Below are positions 19,850 through 28,957 of a stretch of 64,000 nucleotides of DNA, piece by piece. The notes under the pieces are model-generated. The model worked only from the letters and a program-made list of their open reading frames with translations, had not been told where the DNA came from and searched no databases. How positions within the stretch are numbered: position 1 is the stretch's first letter; the number at the start of each line of letters is the position of its first letter. The stretch is from Candidatus Pseudobacter hemicellulosilyticus (GTDB lineage Bacteria; Bacteroidota; Bacteroidia; Chitinophagales; Chitinophagaceae), in NCBI GenBank assembly GCA_029202545.1, contig CP119311.1:6014001-6078000 (forward strand), written 5' to 3'. The translations under genes and the position numbers were made by a program.

Positions 19850-20803
19850 ATGACTACTCAACTGATAAAAGCTTTACTGATCACCACCGGCGTGGCAGTG
19901 TCCTTTGTCTCCTGCTATAAGGACACGGAATATACTTCCCAGCAGGAAGGCACTATCTATGTGCCCCAGGCTTACGGCACCAAGGCAAGTCTGACCCTCT
20001 ATAAATTAGACAGTGTCCAGACGCGCTATTTCGGGATCGCCTATGGCGGGTTCAATGCAGCAGGCAGTGATATCACGGCTACTTTTGAGATCGACAGCTC
20101 GCTGATTGATGCATACAATACCAAAAATTATACAAACTATGTCACGCTGCCAAGGGCCGCTTTCTCGGTCCCGGAGCTGACCACCATTCTCAAGGCAGGC
20201 AAAACAAGCTCTGAGGGGCTCAACATTGATATCCAGACCAGCTCCCTCAAAGTGGGCACCAAATACATGCTGCCCATCAAACTGGTAAGCACTACTCCCG
20301 GCAGTTTCAACAGCGATATGTCTGTTGCCTATTTCCGGATTGACTCCCTTACCCAGCGGATGCGGGACGTTACCCTGCCTGCCACCATCACGGTCAGCAA
20401 GGAAAACGCCAACGGTTCCTCTTATAAAGAAGGTTCGCCGAAACTGATAGACGGAGATACTACTACCAAGTTCTATTCTCCCGGTTTCACCGCCAATAGC
20501 CTGTGGATGGCCCTTCAGCTGTCTGAAGCAAGGACCATTCACGCCTATTCTCTGACCACCGGGAACGACGAAGCTTCGCGGGATCCCAAGACCTGGGAAT
20601 TACAGGGTTCCGATGACGGCGCTACCTGGAAAACCCTGGACACAAGGACCGATTACCTGTTTTCCGGCAGAAGGCAGATGGTGAATTTTGAATTGACAAA
20701 CGGAGATGGACATGCGTACCTGCATTACCGGCTTTTTGTGAATTACAACAATGGTAACGCCGGCTTCCAGCTGAGTGAATGGAGACTGCTTCAATACTAT
20801 TGA
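19850..20803 (+). CDS. surface lipoprotein with DUF1735-like and F5/8-type C domains
   Basis: A 317-residue lipoprotein from the ATG at 19850, with Cys in VSFVSCYKD. The N-terminal half resembles the DUF1735 (BT_3987-type) domain often found in SusCD-linked proteins. The C-terminal 140 residues are discoidin (F5/8 type C)-like: the YKEGSPKLIDGDTTTKF, ELQGSDDG-type strand and FQLSEWRL are visible. Such proteins are surface glycan-binding partners of SusCD. It follows susD by 29 bases and is the last gene of locus A, ending 9 bases from the convergent sensor-kinase gene. Confidence 0.82.
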   Translation: MTTQLIKALLITTGVAVSFVSCYKDTEYTSQQEGTIYVPQAYGTKASLTLYKLDSVQTRYFGIAYGGFNAAGSDITATFEIDSSLIDAYNTKNYTNYVTLPRAAFSVPELTTILKAGKTSSEGLNIDIQTSSLKVGTKYMLPIKLVSTTPGSFNSDMSVAYFRIDSLTQRMRDVTLPATITVSKENANGSSYKEGSPKLIDGDTTTKFYSPGFTANSLWMALQLSEARTIHAYSLTTGNDEASRDPKTWELQGSDDGATWKTLDTRTDYLFSGRRQMVNFELTNGDGHAYLHYRLFVNYNNGNAGFQLSEWRLLQYY

Positions 20804-20812
20804 TAGCCCGTT

Positions 20813-23800
20813 TTAATTCCCCCTGAAATGTAAAGCAACAGCTGTCCCCCTGGGGGGCAGCTGTACTTTTATATGGGCTTCCAGCGCGCCCGCCAGCTCT
20901 TTCACAATGCGCAGCCCCAGGCCCGTTTTTGCTTCCTCCGTTTCTCCCTGTATCCAGCTGACCATTTCTGCCGGCATTCCATACCCCTCGTCCGTAAATT
21001 CCAGCATCCAGCCCGTTCCTGTTCTTTCCGCGCTCACTGTAATAGTCCCTTCCGCACTGGCCTTGATGGCATTGTCAACCAGGTTATGCACTATAATACC
21101 CAGCACATCCGGTTCGGATATCACCTTGAAATTGTCCGGCACCCGGTTGTCCAGGATCAGGCCCTTCTCTTTGGCTATGGCGGCAAAGATGTCCACCCGT
21201 TGCGTCACCAGCTGCTGAAGGTCCAGCTCCACCAGGCTGATATGCGCTGTATGCGACTGGAAGCGGATGTACTGGACCATATTGTCAACGGAATAATACA
21301 TGCTCCTCGCCGATCCCAGCATATTTGCCGCCTTACGCAGGCTGGAAGGTTTAATAGCCGGCTGGGCCTGGAGATCACCCAGCAGCATTTCACCCGTAAG
21401 GGCAAAAAAACGCAGCGGGCTTTTGATATCATGGGCAATAGAGGCAATCAGGTATTCCTGCATGGAAGCCTGCTTCATCAGTTTTTTTTCTGTTACGCTG
21501 AGAGCGCCCAGCGTGCCTTCCAGTTCCCGCGACAGGTCGCCCGTCCTTTCCTTCAGCTGCCGGTTCCGTCGCGTAAGGATATGGGTCCGGAAACGCCCGT
21601 ACCCCCAGAATCCCAATAGGGTGACGCCCAACCAGCCCAGCCAGAACCAGCCTGATTCAAACCAGGCTTTGGGCAGCTGCAGCAGGATGGTATGCACAGT
21701 TTCACCATGGCCGGCAAAGCCATTTTTCTTACGGATCAGCAGTTGATGGGTACCCCCTCCGGGGCCGGCCAGCACCAGCTGGTTGTTGACCACAGGCAGC
21801 CAGTCCACCTGCCCATTGCCGGATACCAATGCATATTCTATCTGAAGGTTGTTGGCATGTCCCCAGAAAGGGGTAACCACGGTGCAGCGCAGCTGGCTGA
21901 ATCTTTTCCGGAGGCGAAGGGTATCCCCCGGCACCACCGGTTGGCCGTCAATCTCCAGGTTCTCTATGAGCAGGGGACCATCCGGCAATTCGGGCCTGGT
22001 ACGTCCGGGGTTGAACCAGACAATACCATCCAGGGAAGGCAGGGCCATCATGCCGTTTTGCAGGGATACGGCGCAGGGCTGGCAGCCGCCATTGAATTCA
22101 TTGGTAAAAAAGCCGCTTTCCCGTCCGTAGTACTGGTAATGCACCTGGCTTCGCTTATTGTCCACATAGTCCAGCAGGTCCTGCTTACGGACCTGGAATA
22201 ATCCTTTATTGGCGGTGATCCAGCAATACCCCTGCCGGTCTTCCAGTATACAATGCGCTGTGCCCAGGTAACGCTGGTAATCGGCCGGAAGCCGGAACAG
22301 CTTACCGGAACGGTACAGGAAGAGCCCGTCGTCATAGGTGGTGATCCACAGGCACTGCTGTGCATCCTGGTACAGACTTCGTATATACTTTCCTGCCAGT
22401 TCATTGAATGGCAAGGGCTGGCCGTTGCCGGCGCTGGCCAGGAAAAGGCCCCTTGCCGATCCTATCCAGAGCTGGCTGCTGTCCCGCTGCAACAGGAAAG
22501 AGATATCGGTGGTGGCATTACCGGTAAGCTGCAAAGGCCGGCCCGGCAGCTGGGGATCGATGAAGTAAAGGCCCTCCTGGCGGGTGGCCACCCAGATCCT
22601 GCCATCCTGCCCCTCATATACATGTGCTACTTCCCGCGGGAATGACCATTCCTGCAATAGCTGTCGGCCATCCGCGCTGAACAGGCAGACAAAATGCCGG
22701 TTCTTGATCCACAGCTGTCCTTTCCGGTCGGTGAGCAGGCTATAGGAATCCGGCAGGGGTATGCGTTGCCTGACGGCAGGCAGCTGTCCCTGCCAGCCTT
22801 CCGCATCAAACACATCACCCTGTGGCGTCAGCACCTGGTGATCATTGAGGGCGGTGAGGGCATAGAAGGCATTGGGGTTGCCAGCCTTGCCCCGCATGGG
22901 GAAGAACTGTTTGCGGCGAAAAACAAAAAAACCTTTTGTCCGGCTGCCGGCCATGAAGAGCAGTTTTTCCGTATCAAAAAACACGTTGGCTATCAGTTGT
23001 GCGTCTGCATCAAAATGGCGCAGCACCAGACGGGTGTGCAGCTGCCCTTCAGGGGTAGGGTCCAGCAGGTACCAGTCTCCTTCCAGGTAGATAAAGGCCT
23101 GCTGTTCCAGGTGGTTCCAGAACAGGCGCAGGGCGCCTTTTTTAAAGTGGGGATGAAGCGGCAGATCGCCGGTCCACTGCAGGGCCTGCAGGCCATTACT
23201 GAGCAGGAAGACAGTAGTTCCTGAAAAACGAAAGAGGCGGTTGTTCAGCAGGAAATAATCGGCATGGGGCGCCGGCGCGTTGCTCAACAGGCGGGTTGCG
23301 GCGCCGGGACGGTGATAGTAAATACCGGAATCGCTGACGGCATAAAAACTGGAATCATTTACAGGCAGCAGGTATCTACGGGCAGGTTGCCGGTCGGGGA
23401 AATAATCGGGAATACCAGCACTGGCGTAACGGACCAGGGTATCCACACCTGGCAGGTGGCCATACAGGTAAGCATTTCCGTTAGCAATGGCTGCCCGGGC
23501 TGCTCTTCCCCCTTCAATACCCAGTACAGGTCCCTGCTCCGGAATGGCCAGGAGCTGTCCACGACTGGCGCCGCGGGTGATAGTAAGGAAGCGGCTGGAG
23601 GTAATGGCGCTGTTGGATTTATCATAGACACGGGTAGAATGACCGCTGAACCGCACCAGCCCGTTCTCGGTGGCTATCCAGACAAAGCCCAGCTGGTCCC
23701 GCCCGAAAGCTTTCACGCTGTTCTGCGGCAACCCGTTCTCATCGGTATAGTTGATCATTTCATAGCGGAGCGTATCGTTCGCAAACAGAAAGCCCCTCAG

Positions 23801-23845
23801 CAGTAAACTACTGATCAGTATAAAAGAAAACCTGTAGAAGTGCAT
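20813..23845 (-). CDS. periplasmic beta-propeller sensor histidine kinase
   Basis: A 1010-residue kinase from the ATG at 23845, where the signal peptide begins (an upstream in-frame start adds 22 non-signal residues). Order: signal peptide, a periplasmic propeller built of Reg_prop-type repeats, e.g. DGRIWVATRQEGLYFID (about 40-620), a Y_Y_Y-like domain (about 640-725), one membrane helix (about 735-757), a coiled linker, HisKA with SIAHDIKSPL, and an ATPase domain (VDNAIKAS, DEGYGMP, GLGLRIVKEL). It is like the hybrid two-component sensors of Bacteroides PULs but lacks the receiver and AraC parts. The divergent NarL-type regulator is the probable partner. Confidence 0.92.
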   Translation of the reverse strand: MHFYRFSFILISSLLLRGFLFANDTLRYEMINYTDENGLPQNSVKAFGRDQLGFVWIATENGLVRFSGHSTRVYDKSNSAITSSRFLTITRGASRGQLLAIPEQGPVLGIEGGRAARAAIANGNAYLYGHLPGVDTLVRYASAGIPDYFPDRQPARRYLLPVNDSSFYAVSDSGIYYHRPGAATRLLSNAPAPHADYFLLNNRLFRFSGTTVFLLSNGLQALQWTGDLPLHPHFKKGALRLFWNHLEQQAFIYLEGDWYLLDPTPEGQLHTRLVLRHFDADAQLIANVFFDTEKLLFMAGSRTKGFFVFRRKQFFPMRGKAGNPNAFYALTALNDHQVLTPQGDVFDAEGWQGQLPAVRQRIPLPDSYSLLTDRKGQLWIKNRHFVCLFSADGRQLLQEWSFPREVAHVYEGQDGRIWVATRQEGLYFIDPQLPGRPLQLTGNATTDISFLLQRDSSQLWIGSARGLFLASAGNGQPLPFNELAGKYIRSLYQDAQQCLWITTYDDGLFLYRSGKLFRLPADYQRYLGTAHCILEDRQGYCWITANKGLFQVRKQDLLDYVDNKRSQVHYQYYGRESGFFTNEFNGGCQPCAVSLQNGMMALPSLDGIVWFNPGRTRPELPDGPLLIENLEIDGQPVVPGDTLRLRKRFSQLRCTVVTPFWGHANNLQIEYALVSGNGQVDWLPVVNNQLVLAGPGGGTHQLLIRKKNGFAGHGETVHTILLQLPKAWFESGWFWLGWLGVTLLGFWGYGRFRTHILTRRNRQLKERTGDLSRELEGTLGALSVTEKKLMKQASMQEYLIASIAHDIKSPLRFFALTGEMLLGDLQAQPAIKPSSLRKAANMLGSARSMYYSVDNMVQYIRFQSHTAHISLVELDLQQLVTQRVDIFAAIAKEKGLILDNRVPDNFKVISEPDVLGIIVHNLVDNAIKASAEGTITVSAERTGTGWMLEFTDEGYGMPAEMVSWIQGETEEAKTGLGLRIVKELAGALEAHIKVQLPPRGTAVALHFRGN

Positions 23846-24023
23846 ATAGGTCGCCAAATTACAGCTTTCTGTATTCTGAACACTACGTGGCAGTAGTACG
23901 ACGATCGGCAAAAGGCCAGACAGCCGCTTTTGCGGGCCAGGATTGCCTTCCAGCAGACAGTTGTCATCTCAGACCTACAGCAACGTAGTAATGTTACTAC
24001 AAAGAAACTATTAGAGGAATACC

Positions 24024-24031
24024 TATATTTG
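24024..24031 (+). promoter_or_regulatory. -7 element (TATATTTG) before the NarL-type regulator
   Basis: Exact TAnnTTTG match 62 bases upstream of the regulator start, in the divergent gap with the sensor kinase. No TTTG is present at the standard -33 distance. Confidence 0.4.
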
Positions 24032-24093
24032 GCCAGGATTTACACGTATAGATCCAAACCAGAAAACCAACCAAATCCCTTAAATCCTTTTGA

Positions 24094-24732
24094 ATGTCCA
24101 CACCCTCCATCCTGATCGCAGACGATCATAGCATTGTTCGTATCGGCGTGTCCCTGATCATAGAAGACCTGTACCCTGATGCCTTTATCCGGGAGGCCGA
24201 CAGTTTTGACAATTTATTGCACCAGCTCCGCAAACAACCTTTTGACCTCATAGTCCTTGACATCAATATTCCCGGTGGTAATAACCACCAGATGATCCAT
24301 GCTGTCCGGTTAAGGCAACCGGAAGTAAAGATCCTGGTGTTCTCCGCCTATGATGAAGCCATGTATGCGGAATCCTATTTAAAGGCTGGCGCCGATGGCT
24401 ACCTGTATAAGGAAAGCGCCCGTGAGGATATCCGCCAGGCTATCCGCGGTATCCTGAATGATGAGAAATATATCAGTGAAACTTTCAAGCAATTATTGCT
24501 GGACCGGTATGCCAATAATTATTCTTCCAAAAATCCACTAACGGATCTGTCCACCCGGGAAACAGAAGTGCTGCACCTGCTGGTGAAAGGTGATACCCTG
24601 ATGTCCATTGCCCGTACCCTGAACCTGCAGCTCTCTACCGTCAGTACCTATAAGACGAGATTATTTGAGAAGATGGGCGTCACCAATATTGTGAACCTGC
24701 TGGAGAAAATGCGGTTGTACGCCGCCGGTTGA
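24094..24732 (+). CDS. NarL/FixJ-type response regulator
   Basis: A 212-residue regulator. The receiver domain (about 4-120) has the acidic pair at 10-11, phosphoacceptor Asp56 in LIVLDINIPGG, and the switch Lys in YLYKES. The LuxR-type helix-turn-helix (about 148-210) has LSTRETEVLHLLVKG and STVSTYKTRLFEKM. It is divergent from the propeller sensor kinase with a 248-base gap and is probably phosphorylated by it. The pair could control locus A or the downstream T9SS protein; position alone does not decide. Confidence 0.93.
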   Translation: MSTPSILIADDHSIVRIGVSLIIEDLYPDAFIREADSFDNLLHQLRKQPFDLIVLDINIPGGNNHQMIHAVRLRQPEVKILVFSAYDEAMYAESYLKAGADGYLYKESAREDIRQAIRGILNDEKYISETFKQLLLDRYANNYSSKNPLTDLSTRETEVLHLLVKGDTLMSIARTLNLQLSTVSTYKTRLFEKMGVTNIVNLLEKMRLYAAG

Positions 24733-24922
24733 TCCTGTGCAGTTCTATTGTAACAATATCAGCAATCCGGCTAAACAGGCCGCCGTCTATTGTATCCGTT
24801 TTTGATCCGTACCCTACCCTTCTTCCTGGTATCTCCCGGACCAATCATTGTCCCCACATCAATTATATGCTATACCGCGGCTCTTCCGGAGCGGCTTTTC
24901 AGCATTTTATAAAATGACATTT

Positions 24923-24938
24923 TTTGACATTTGTCAAA
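24923..24938. promoter_or_regulatory. inverted repeat TTTGACA-TT-TGTCAAA, possible operator
   Basis: Perfect 7-bp dyad with a 2-base spacer in the AT-rich gap between the NarL-type regulator and the T9SS gene. A second palindrome, ATTTTATAAAAT, lies just upstream (24904-24915). Size and spacing suit a homodimeric regulator site. No terminator follows the regulator gene. Confidence 0.4.
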
Positions 24939-25012
24939 CAAGGAAATACGTAAATCATTATCAGTGTATCAGTTAGCCACTACATTCGCCGCTCATTTTT
25001 TTAAACTGATCC

Positions 25013-27667
25013 ATGAACACACCCAAAACCCTTTGCCTCGTAACGTGCTGCTGCCTCTTTACTCTTATCGCCTCTTCCCAAAAGCTGGAGCCCAACTGGT
25101 ATATACCGGATGCAACAGTCAATGTCATTGAACAATTTGGCGACAGCCTTTTCCTGGGAGGAAATTTCACCATGCTGGGACCAACCAATACCGGCTACGG
25201 CATGGCAGTTGACATCAATACCGGGAAAATACAACCTAACTGGCCCTGCCCCAATGCAGCCGTATCTGCAGCTATACCGGATGGTAACGGCGGCTATATC
25301 ATCGGCGGTACTTTTTCACGGATTGGCGACGTTGCCAGAAATGGCCTTGCCTGGATCAATGCCGATGGTACGCTGAAAGACTGGAACCCTAACGCCAATG
25401 GTGCAGTAGAAAAATTATGCAGTGATGGCTCCACCCTGCTGGCAGGCGGCAGCTTCACCAGTATTGGCGGGCAGGCCCGCAAGTACCTGGCGGCTTTCAA
25501 CCTCAGCACCGGGGAACTCAAAAGCTGGACAATGGATTGCAGCAGCACTGTTAAATGCTTAGCCAGTAATGGGGGCATTTTTTACGTAGGAGGCGCATTC
25601 ACCACTATCGGCAGCGTAACCCGCAACCGGCTGGCTGCCATCAATGGCAGCACCGGTGCTATTACCACCTGGAACCCTAATGTAGACAATGTGGTCAATA
25701 CAATGGCAGTTTCCGGCACCACACTGTACATAGGTGGCAATTTCACTACTGTTGGCTCCGCCAGCAGGACCCGCATTGCCCAGATCAATCTCTCTGGCGG
25801 GCTCGCCACTTCCTGGAATCCGGGGGCCGACAAAACAGTTGACGCCATGACTACCATGAGCGGCATCCTGTATGTTGGCGGCAGTTTTACCCAACTGTCC
25901 GGAACTGCCCGGAGTTACCTGGGCGCATTTACTATTTCCACTGGTGCGCTGAGCACTTCGTGGGTACCGGTATCTTCCGGTTATGTGTATTCGCTCACAG
26001 CTGCCAGTAATATTATTTATGCGGCAGGACCTTTTTCCAAAATAAACAGCCAGGATGCGGAATATGCTGCCGCCATCAATACCAACGGTACGCTTCGCAG
26101 CTGGCGTCCGTTGCCACAGTATACCGTGTATTGCCTGGGCCTGTCCGGCAGCACTGTATTTATCGGAGGCGGCTTCTCCATGATGAATGTTATCAAGCAA
26201 AGAGGACTGGCCGTTCTGAACGTCAATACTGGTGCGCCGCTGAGCTGGCAACCATCCTGTGATGGCCAGGTCTATGCTATGACCCGGGAAAACAATACAC
26301 TGTATATCGGCGGTTCGTTTACTACTATAATGGCCCAGTCACGCCAGAACTTTGCCGCCCTGAATACAAAGACCGGTTTGCTCCAGTCACTCAATCCCCA
26401 GCCCAATGCACAGGTCAACAGGCTATTGCTTAAAAACGGATCACTGTATATGAGCGGCAACTTTAGCACCGTAGGGAGCCAGGCGCGTAAATACCTGGCC
26501 AGTATTAACGCCGCTACAGGAACCATCAGCAGCTGGTCGCCCAATCCCGATAGTCAGCCTGAAGCGCTGGCCGCTGACGCTAACCACTTATATATTGGTG
26601 GTCCTTTCACTACCATGGCAGGAAAATCCCAGCCTCGTCTGGCTATCTTTGATAACGCCGGGAACCTGGAATCCTGGGGTCCGGCTATCAATAGTGGTTC
26701 CGTTTCCTGCATTACTATTAACTACAATACGGTATATATCGGCGGTTCTTTCACCACAGTGGGCGGCGCCGCACGCACAGGTCTTGCGTCATTTACTGCC
26801 GGTACAGGAGCTGTCAGTACCTGGGCGCCTGTACTCAGTGGCTATCCCTATACCCTTGCCATCAATGGCGCCCGTTTGTATGCAGGCGGCAACCTCAATG
26901 CCGTAAATGGAGTGGTGCGTAAAGGTATTGCCAGCTTTGACCTGGCATCCGGCTTACTGAACAACTGGCTGGCAGGGATCACCACTGGTACAGTGAATGC
27001 CCTGCGGTTTGCAGGCGGTAAAATGTTTTCAGGCGGCAATTATTTCTATGCTATCAACAATGCTGGTATCCGGAATAATTTAACTGTGTACTCCGGTGAA
27101 AATATCTCCCTGCCCCTTACCCTTCATTCCTTTTCAGCCCGGGCCATGGGACAGGATGCACAGCTCAGCTGGACCACCAGCCAGGAGCTCAATACCAGCC
27201 ATTTTGTAATTGAACGCAGCACAAACGGGAAAGACTTTTCTGCAATTGGCACTGTCAATACTTTCAATACCGCCGGTAACCATAACTATCAGTATACTGA
27301 TAAAAATGCCGCCGGCGCAGGTAAAAAAGTTTATTACCGCCTGAAGCAGGTAGACATTGATGACCGGTCTACGCTTACTTCTATTGTGCATGCCAGCTTC
27401 AACGGCATTCCTGCCAGCAGCACCGTCAGCGTATATCCTAATCCGGTAGTCAACCAGGCCATCATCGATATCAGCAGTCCCCTATCCGGTGTGCTGACCA
27501 TTCAGCTGCTGGACAACAGCGGCCGCATCCTCCGCCTGTCCACCCATGGTGTCAGCGCAGGCAATACCAACCTGCCCCTTGAGCTGACCGGGCTGCCCAA
27601 AGGCAGCTACCTGATACAGGTTACAGGTAATGGACTGAACAGCAGCGCGCGGATCCTGAAACAGTAA
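25013..27667 (+). CDS. T9SS-secreted beta-propeller repeat protein
   Basis: An 884-residue secreted protein with a signal peptide (about 1-22, ending SSQ). A long array follows (about 25-690) of roughly 45-50-residue repeats with the recurring pattern YIGGSFTT-G, R--LA-IN---G, W-P---G. This resembles delta-60/DUF5122 propeller repeats. Next come a beta domain (about 695-800, QLSWTTSQELNTSHF) common in T9SS cargo and a C-terminal sorting domain (about 805-884, SVYPNPVVNQAIIDIS and LPKGSYLIQV). The C-terminal signal sends it across the outer membrane by the gliding/T9SS machinery. No enzymatic motif is seen; a binding or adhesive role is inference. Confidence 0.9.
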   Translation: MNTPKTLCLVTCCCLFTLIASSQKLEPNWYIPDATVNVIEQFGDSLFLGGNFTMLGPTNTGYGMAVDINTGKIQPNWPCPNAAVSAAIPDGNGGYIIGGTFSRIGDVARNGLAWINADGTLKDWNPNANGAVEKLCSDGSTLLAGGSFTSIGGQARKYLAAFNLSTGELKSWTMDCSSTVKCLASNGGIFYVGGAFTTIGSVTRNRLAAINGSTGAITTWNPNVDNVVNTMAVSGTTLYIGGNFTTVGSASRTRIAQINLSGGLATSWNPGADKTVDAMTTMSGILYVGGSFTQLSGTARSYLGAFTISTGALSTSWVPVSSGYVYSLTAASNIIYAAGPFSKINSQDAEYAAAINTNGTLRSWRPLPQYTVYCLGLSGSTVFIGGGFSMMNVIKQRGLAVLNVNTGAPLSWQPSCDGQVYAMTRENNTLYIGGSFTTIMAQSRQNFAALNTKTGLLQSLNPQPNAQVNRLLLKNGSLYMSGNFSTVGSQARKYLASINAATGTISSWSPNPDSQPEALAADANHLYIGGPFTTMAGKSQPRLAIFDNAGNLESWGPAINSGSVSCITINYNTVYIGGSFTTVGGAARTGLASFTAGTGAVSTWAPVLSGYPYTLAINGARLYAGGNLNAVNGVVRKGIASFDLASGLLNNWLAGITTGTVNALRFAGGKMFSGGNYFYAINNAGIRNNLTVYSGENISLPLTLHSFSARAMGQDAQLSWTTSQELNTSHFVIERSTNGKDFSAIGTVNTFNTAGNHNYQYTDKNAAGAGKKVYYRLKQVDIDDRSTLTSIVHASFNGIPASSTVSVYPNPVVNQAIIDISSPLSGVLTIQLLDNSGRILRLSTHGVSAGNTNLPLELTGLPKGSYLIQVTGNGLNSSARILKQ

Positions 27668-27689
27668 TCCCTTTCAACAACCAATATCC

Positions 27690-27721
27690 GGGGGCGTCTC
27701 TTGCAGAGGCGCCCTTTTTTT
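27690..27721 (+). terminator. rho-independent terminator after the T9SS gene
   Basis: A 9-bp stem (GGGCGTCTC paired with GAGGCGCCC, one G-U pair) with a TTGCA loop and then a run of Ts, 23 bases after the stop codon. Confidence 0.9.
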
Positions 27722-27778
27722 GGCATCAGCAGCCAGCCGCCATTGCATCCGCCAGTAGCCCCTGGTTCGTCCCAAAAC

Positions 27779-27810
27779 AAAAAAAAGGCAGACACCTTCC
27801 GGTATCTGCC
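27779..27810 (-). terminator. rho-independent terminator of tRNA-Val
   Basis: On the minus strand, GGCAGATACC-GGAA-GGTGTCTGCC forms a near-perfect 10-bp stem with a tetraloop. It is followed by eight Ts and sits 5 bases after the tRNA 3' end. Confidence 0.9.
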
Positions 27811-27815
27811 TTTTG

Positions 27816-27890
27816 TGGATCGTACTGGGCTCGAACCAGTGACCTCTGCTCTGTCAAAGCAGCGCTCTGAACCAACTGAGCTAACGATCC
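27816..27890 (-). tRNA. tRNA-Val (anticodon GAC)
   Basis: Cloverleaf of 75 nt read on the minus strand. The acceptor stem is GGATCGT/ACGATCC, the D arm contains AGCTCAGTTGGTTCAGAGC, and the anticodon stem CTGCT/AGCAG has loop TTGACAG, giving anticodon GAC (reads GUC and GUU). The T arm has GGTTCGAGCCC. The discriminator base is A and the CCA end is not encoded. It has its own promoter and terminator, so it is a monocistronic gene. Confidence 0.97.
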
Positions 27891-27904
27891 AATTGCTGAG
27901 GCTG

Positions 27905-27935
27905 CAAATGTACAGTTTACAACCCTTCCACCAAA
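27905..27935 (-). promoter_or_regulatory. consensus Bacteroidota promoter of tRNA-Val
   Basis: On the minus strand TTTG (27935-27932), a 19-base spacer and TACATTTG (27912-27905) match the TTTG-N19-TAnnTTTG primary sigma consensus exactly. The expected start of transcription is a few bases before the tRNA 5' end at 27890. Confidence 0.85.
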
Positions 27936-28014
27936 ACATGCAGCTAAAAAATAAATACTCTTTTTAGCAGAATCGGTATCTTTAAACATACCTCCTTTAT
28001 TAAATCAGCCATTT

Positions 28015-28869
28015 ATGGACCAGCAGATCATCAACCTCTTTGATGAGTATACGCATAAACCATTGAAAAGGGATGAATTCATCCGCCGCCTCATATTGCT
28101 CACTGGCAGCCTGCCCGCCGCCATGGTAGCGATGGGCCAGCTGGAAGTGAAATACGATGCAGCCGCTACCCTATCACCGGATCACCAGGACCTGCTGACA
28201 GAAAGGATCAGCTACCCCGGCGCCGAAGGCGCCGTAAAAGCCTACCTGGCCCGGCCTAAAGCGGAGGGGAATTATGGCGCTGTGGTAGTGATCCATGAGA
28301 ACCGCGGCCTCAACCCGCATATTGAAGACGTCACCCGCCGCGTGGCCATGGCCGGTTACCTGGCCCTGGGCGTAGACGCCCTCTCCCCCTTCGGCGGTAC
28401 GCCCGCTGATGAAGACAAAGCCCGCGAGCTGATCGGCAAGCTGGATACCAAAAAGAATCTCGATAATTATACCAAAGCTTTTGATTACCTCAAAGCCCGC
28501 AAGGACTGCAACGGCAAAACTGCCTGCGTAGGTTTCTGCTGGGGCGGCGCCATGGCCAACCAGCTGGCAGTGCATGTGCCCGATCTCAAAGCAGCCGTAG
28601 CCTTCTATGGCCGGCAGCCCGATGCCGCCGATGTACCTGCCATAAAAGCGGCCGTGCAGCTGCATTATGGCGGACTGGATGAACGGGTCAATGCCGGCAT
28701 CCCCGCTTATGAGGCAGCCCTCAAAAAAGCCGGCACGGAATACGAATTGTATATCTATGAAGGCGCACAGCATGCCTTCAACAATGATACTGCCCCCACC
28801 CGCTACAATGAAGCAGCCGCCCGGCTGGCCTGGCAGCGGACCCTGGATCTGTTCAGGAAGAAATTATAA
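28015..28869 (+). CDS. dienelactone hydrolase family protein
   Basis: Alpha/beta hydrolase of 284 residues. The catalytic triad is visible: Cys175 in VGFCWGGAM, Asp222 in YGGLDERV and His253 in GAQHAFNN; ENRG near 95 is also typical. The N-terminal 50 residues, with a hydrophobic segment (FIRRLILLTGSLPAAMVAM), are a feature of the longer subgroup and may be an export or anchor sequence. The physiological substrate is unknown, since most family members outside aromatic degradation are uncharacterised. No aromatic-degradation genes lie nearby. Confidence 0.88.
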   Translation: MDQQIINLFDEYTHKPLKRDEFIRRLILLTGSLPAAMVAMGQLEVKYDAAATLSPDHQDLLTERISYPGAEGAVKAYLARPKAEGNYGAVVVIHENRGLNPHIEDVTRRVAMAGYLALGVDALSPFGGTPADEDKARELIGKLDTKKNLDNYTKAFDYLKARKDCNGKTACVGFCWGGAMANQLAVHVPDLKAAVAFYGRQPDAADVPAIKAAVQLHYGGLDERVNAGIPAYEAALKKAGTEYELYIYEGAQHAFNNDTAPTRYNEAAARLAWQRTLDLFRKKL

Positions 28870-28957
28870 ACCCGCATCAGCAGCCAACCAATCTCCGGCA
28901 ACACCCAAAGTACATGGCCATTGCTCCTCAGGATTGCTTTGTCAACAGCACCAGCTA

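Noticed and set aside
27701..27967. Open frames on both strands across 27.6-28.0 kb
   Set aside because: They cover tRNA-Val, its promoter and its terminator; the RNA gene explains the region.
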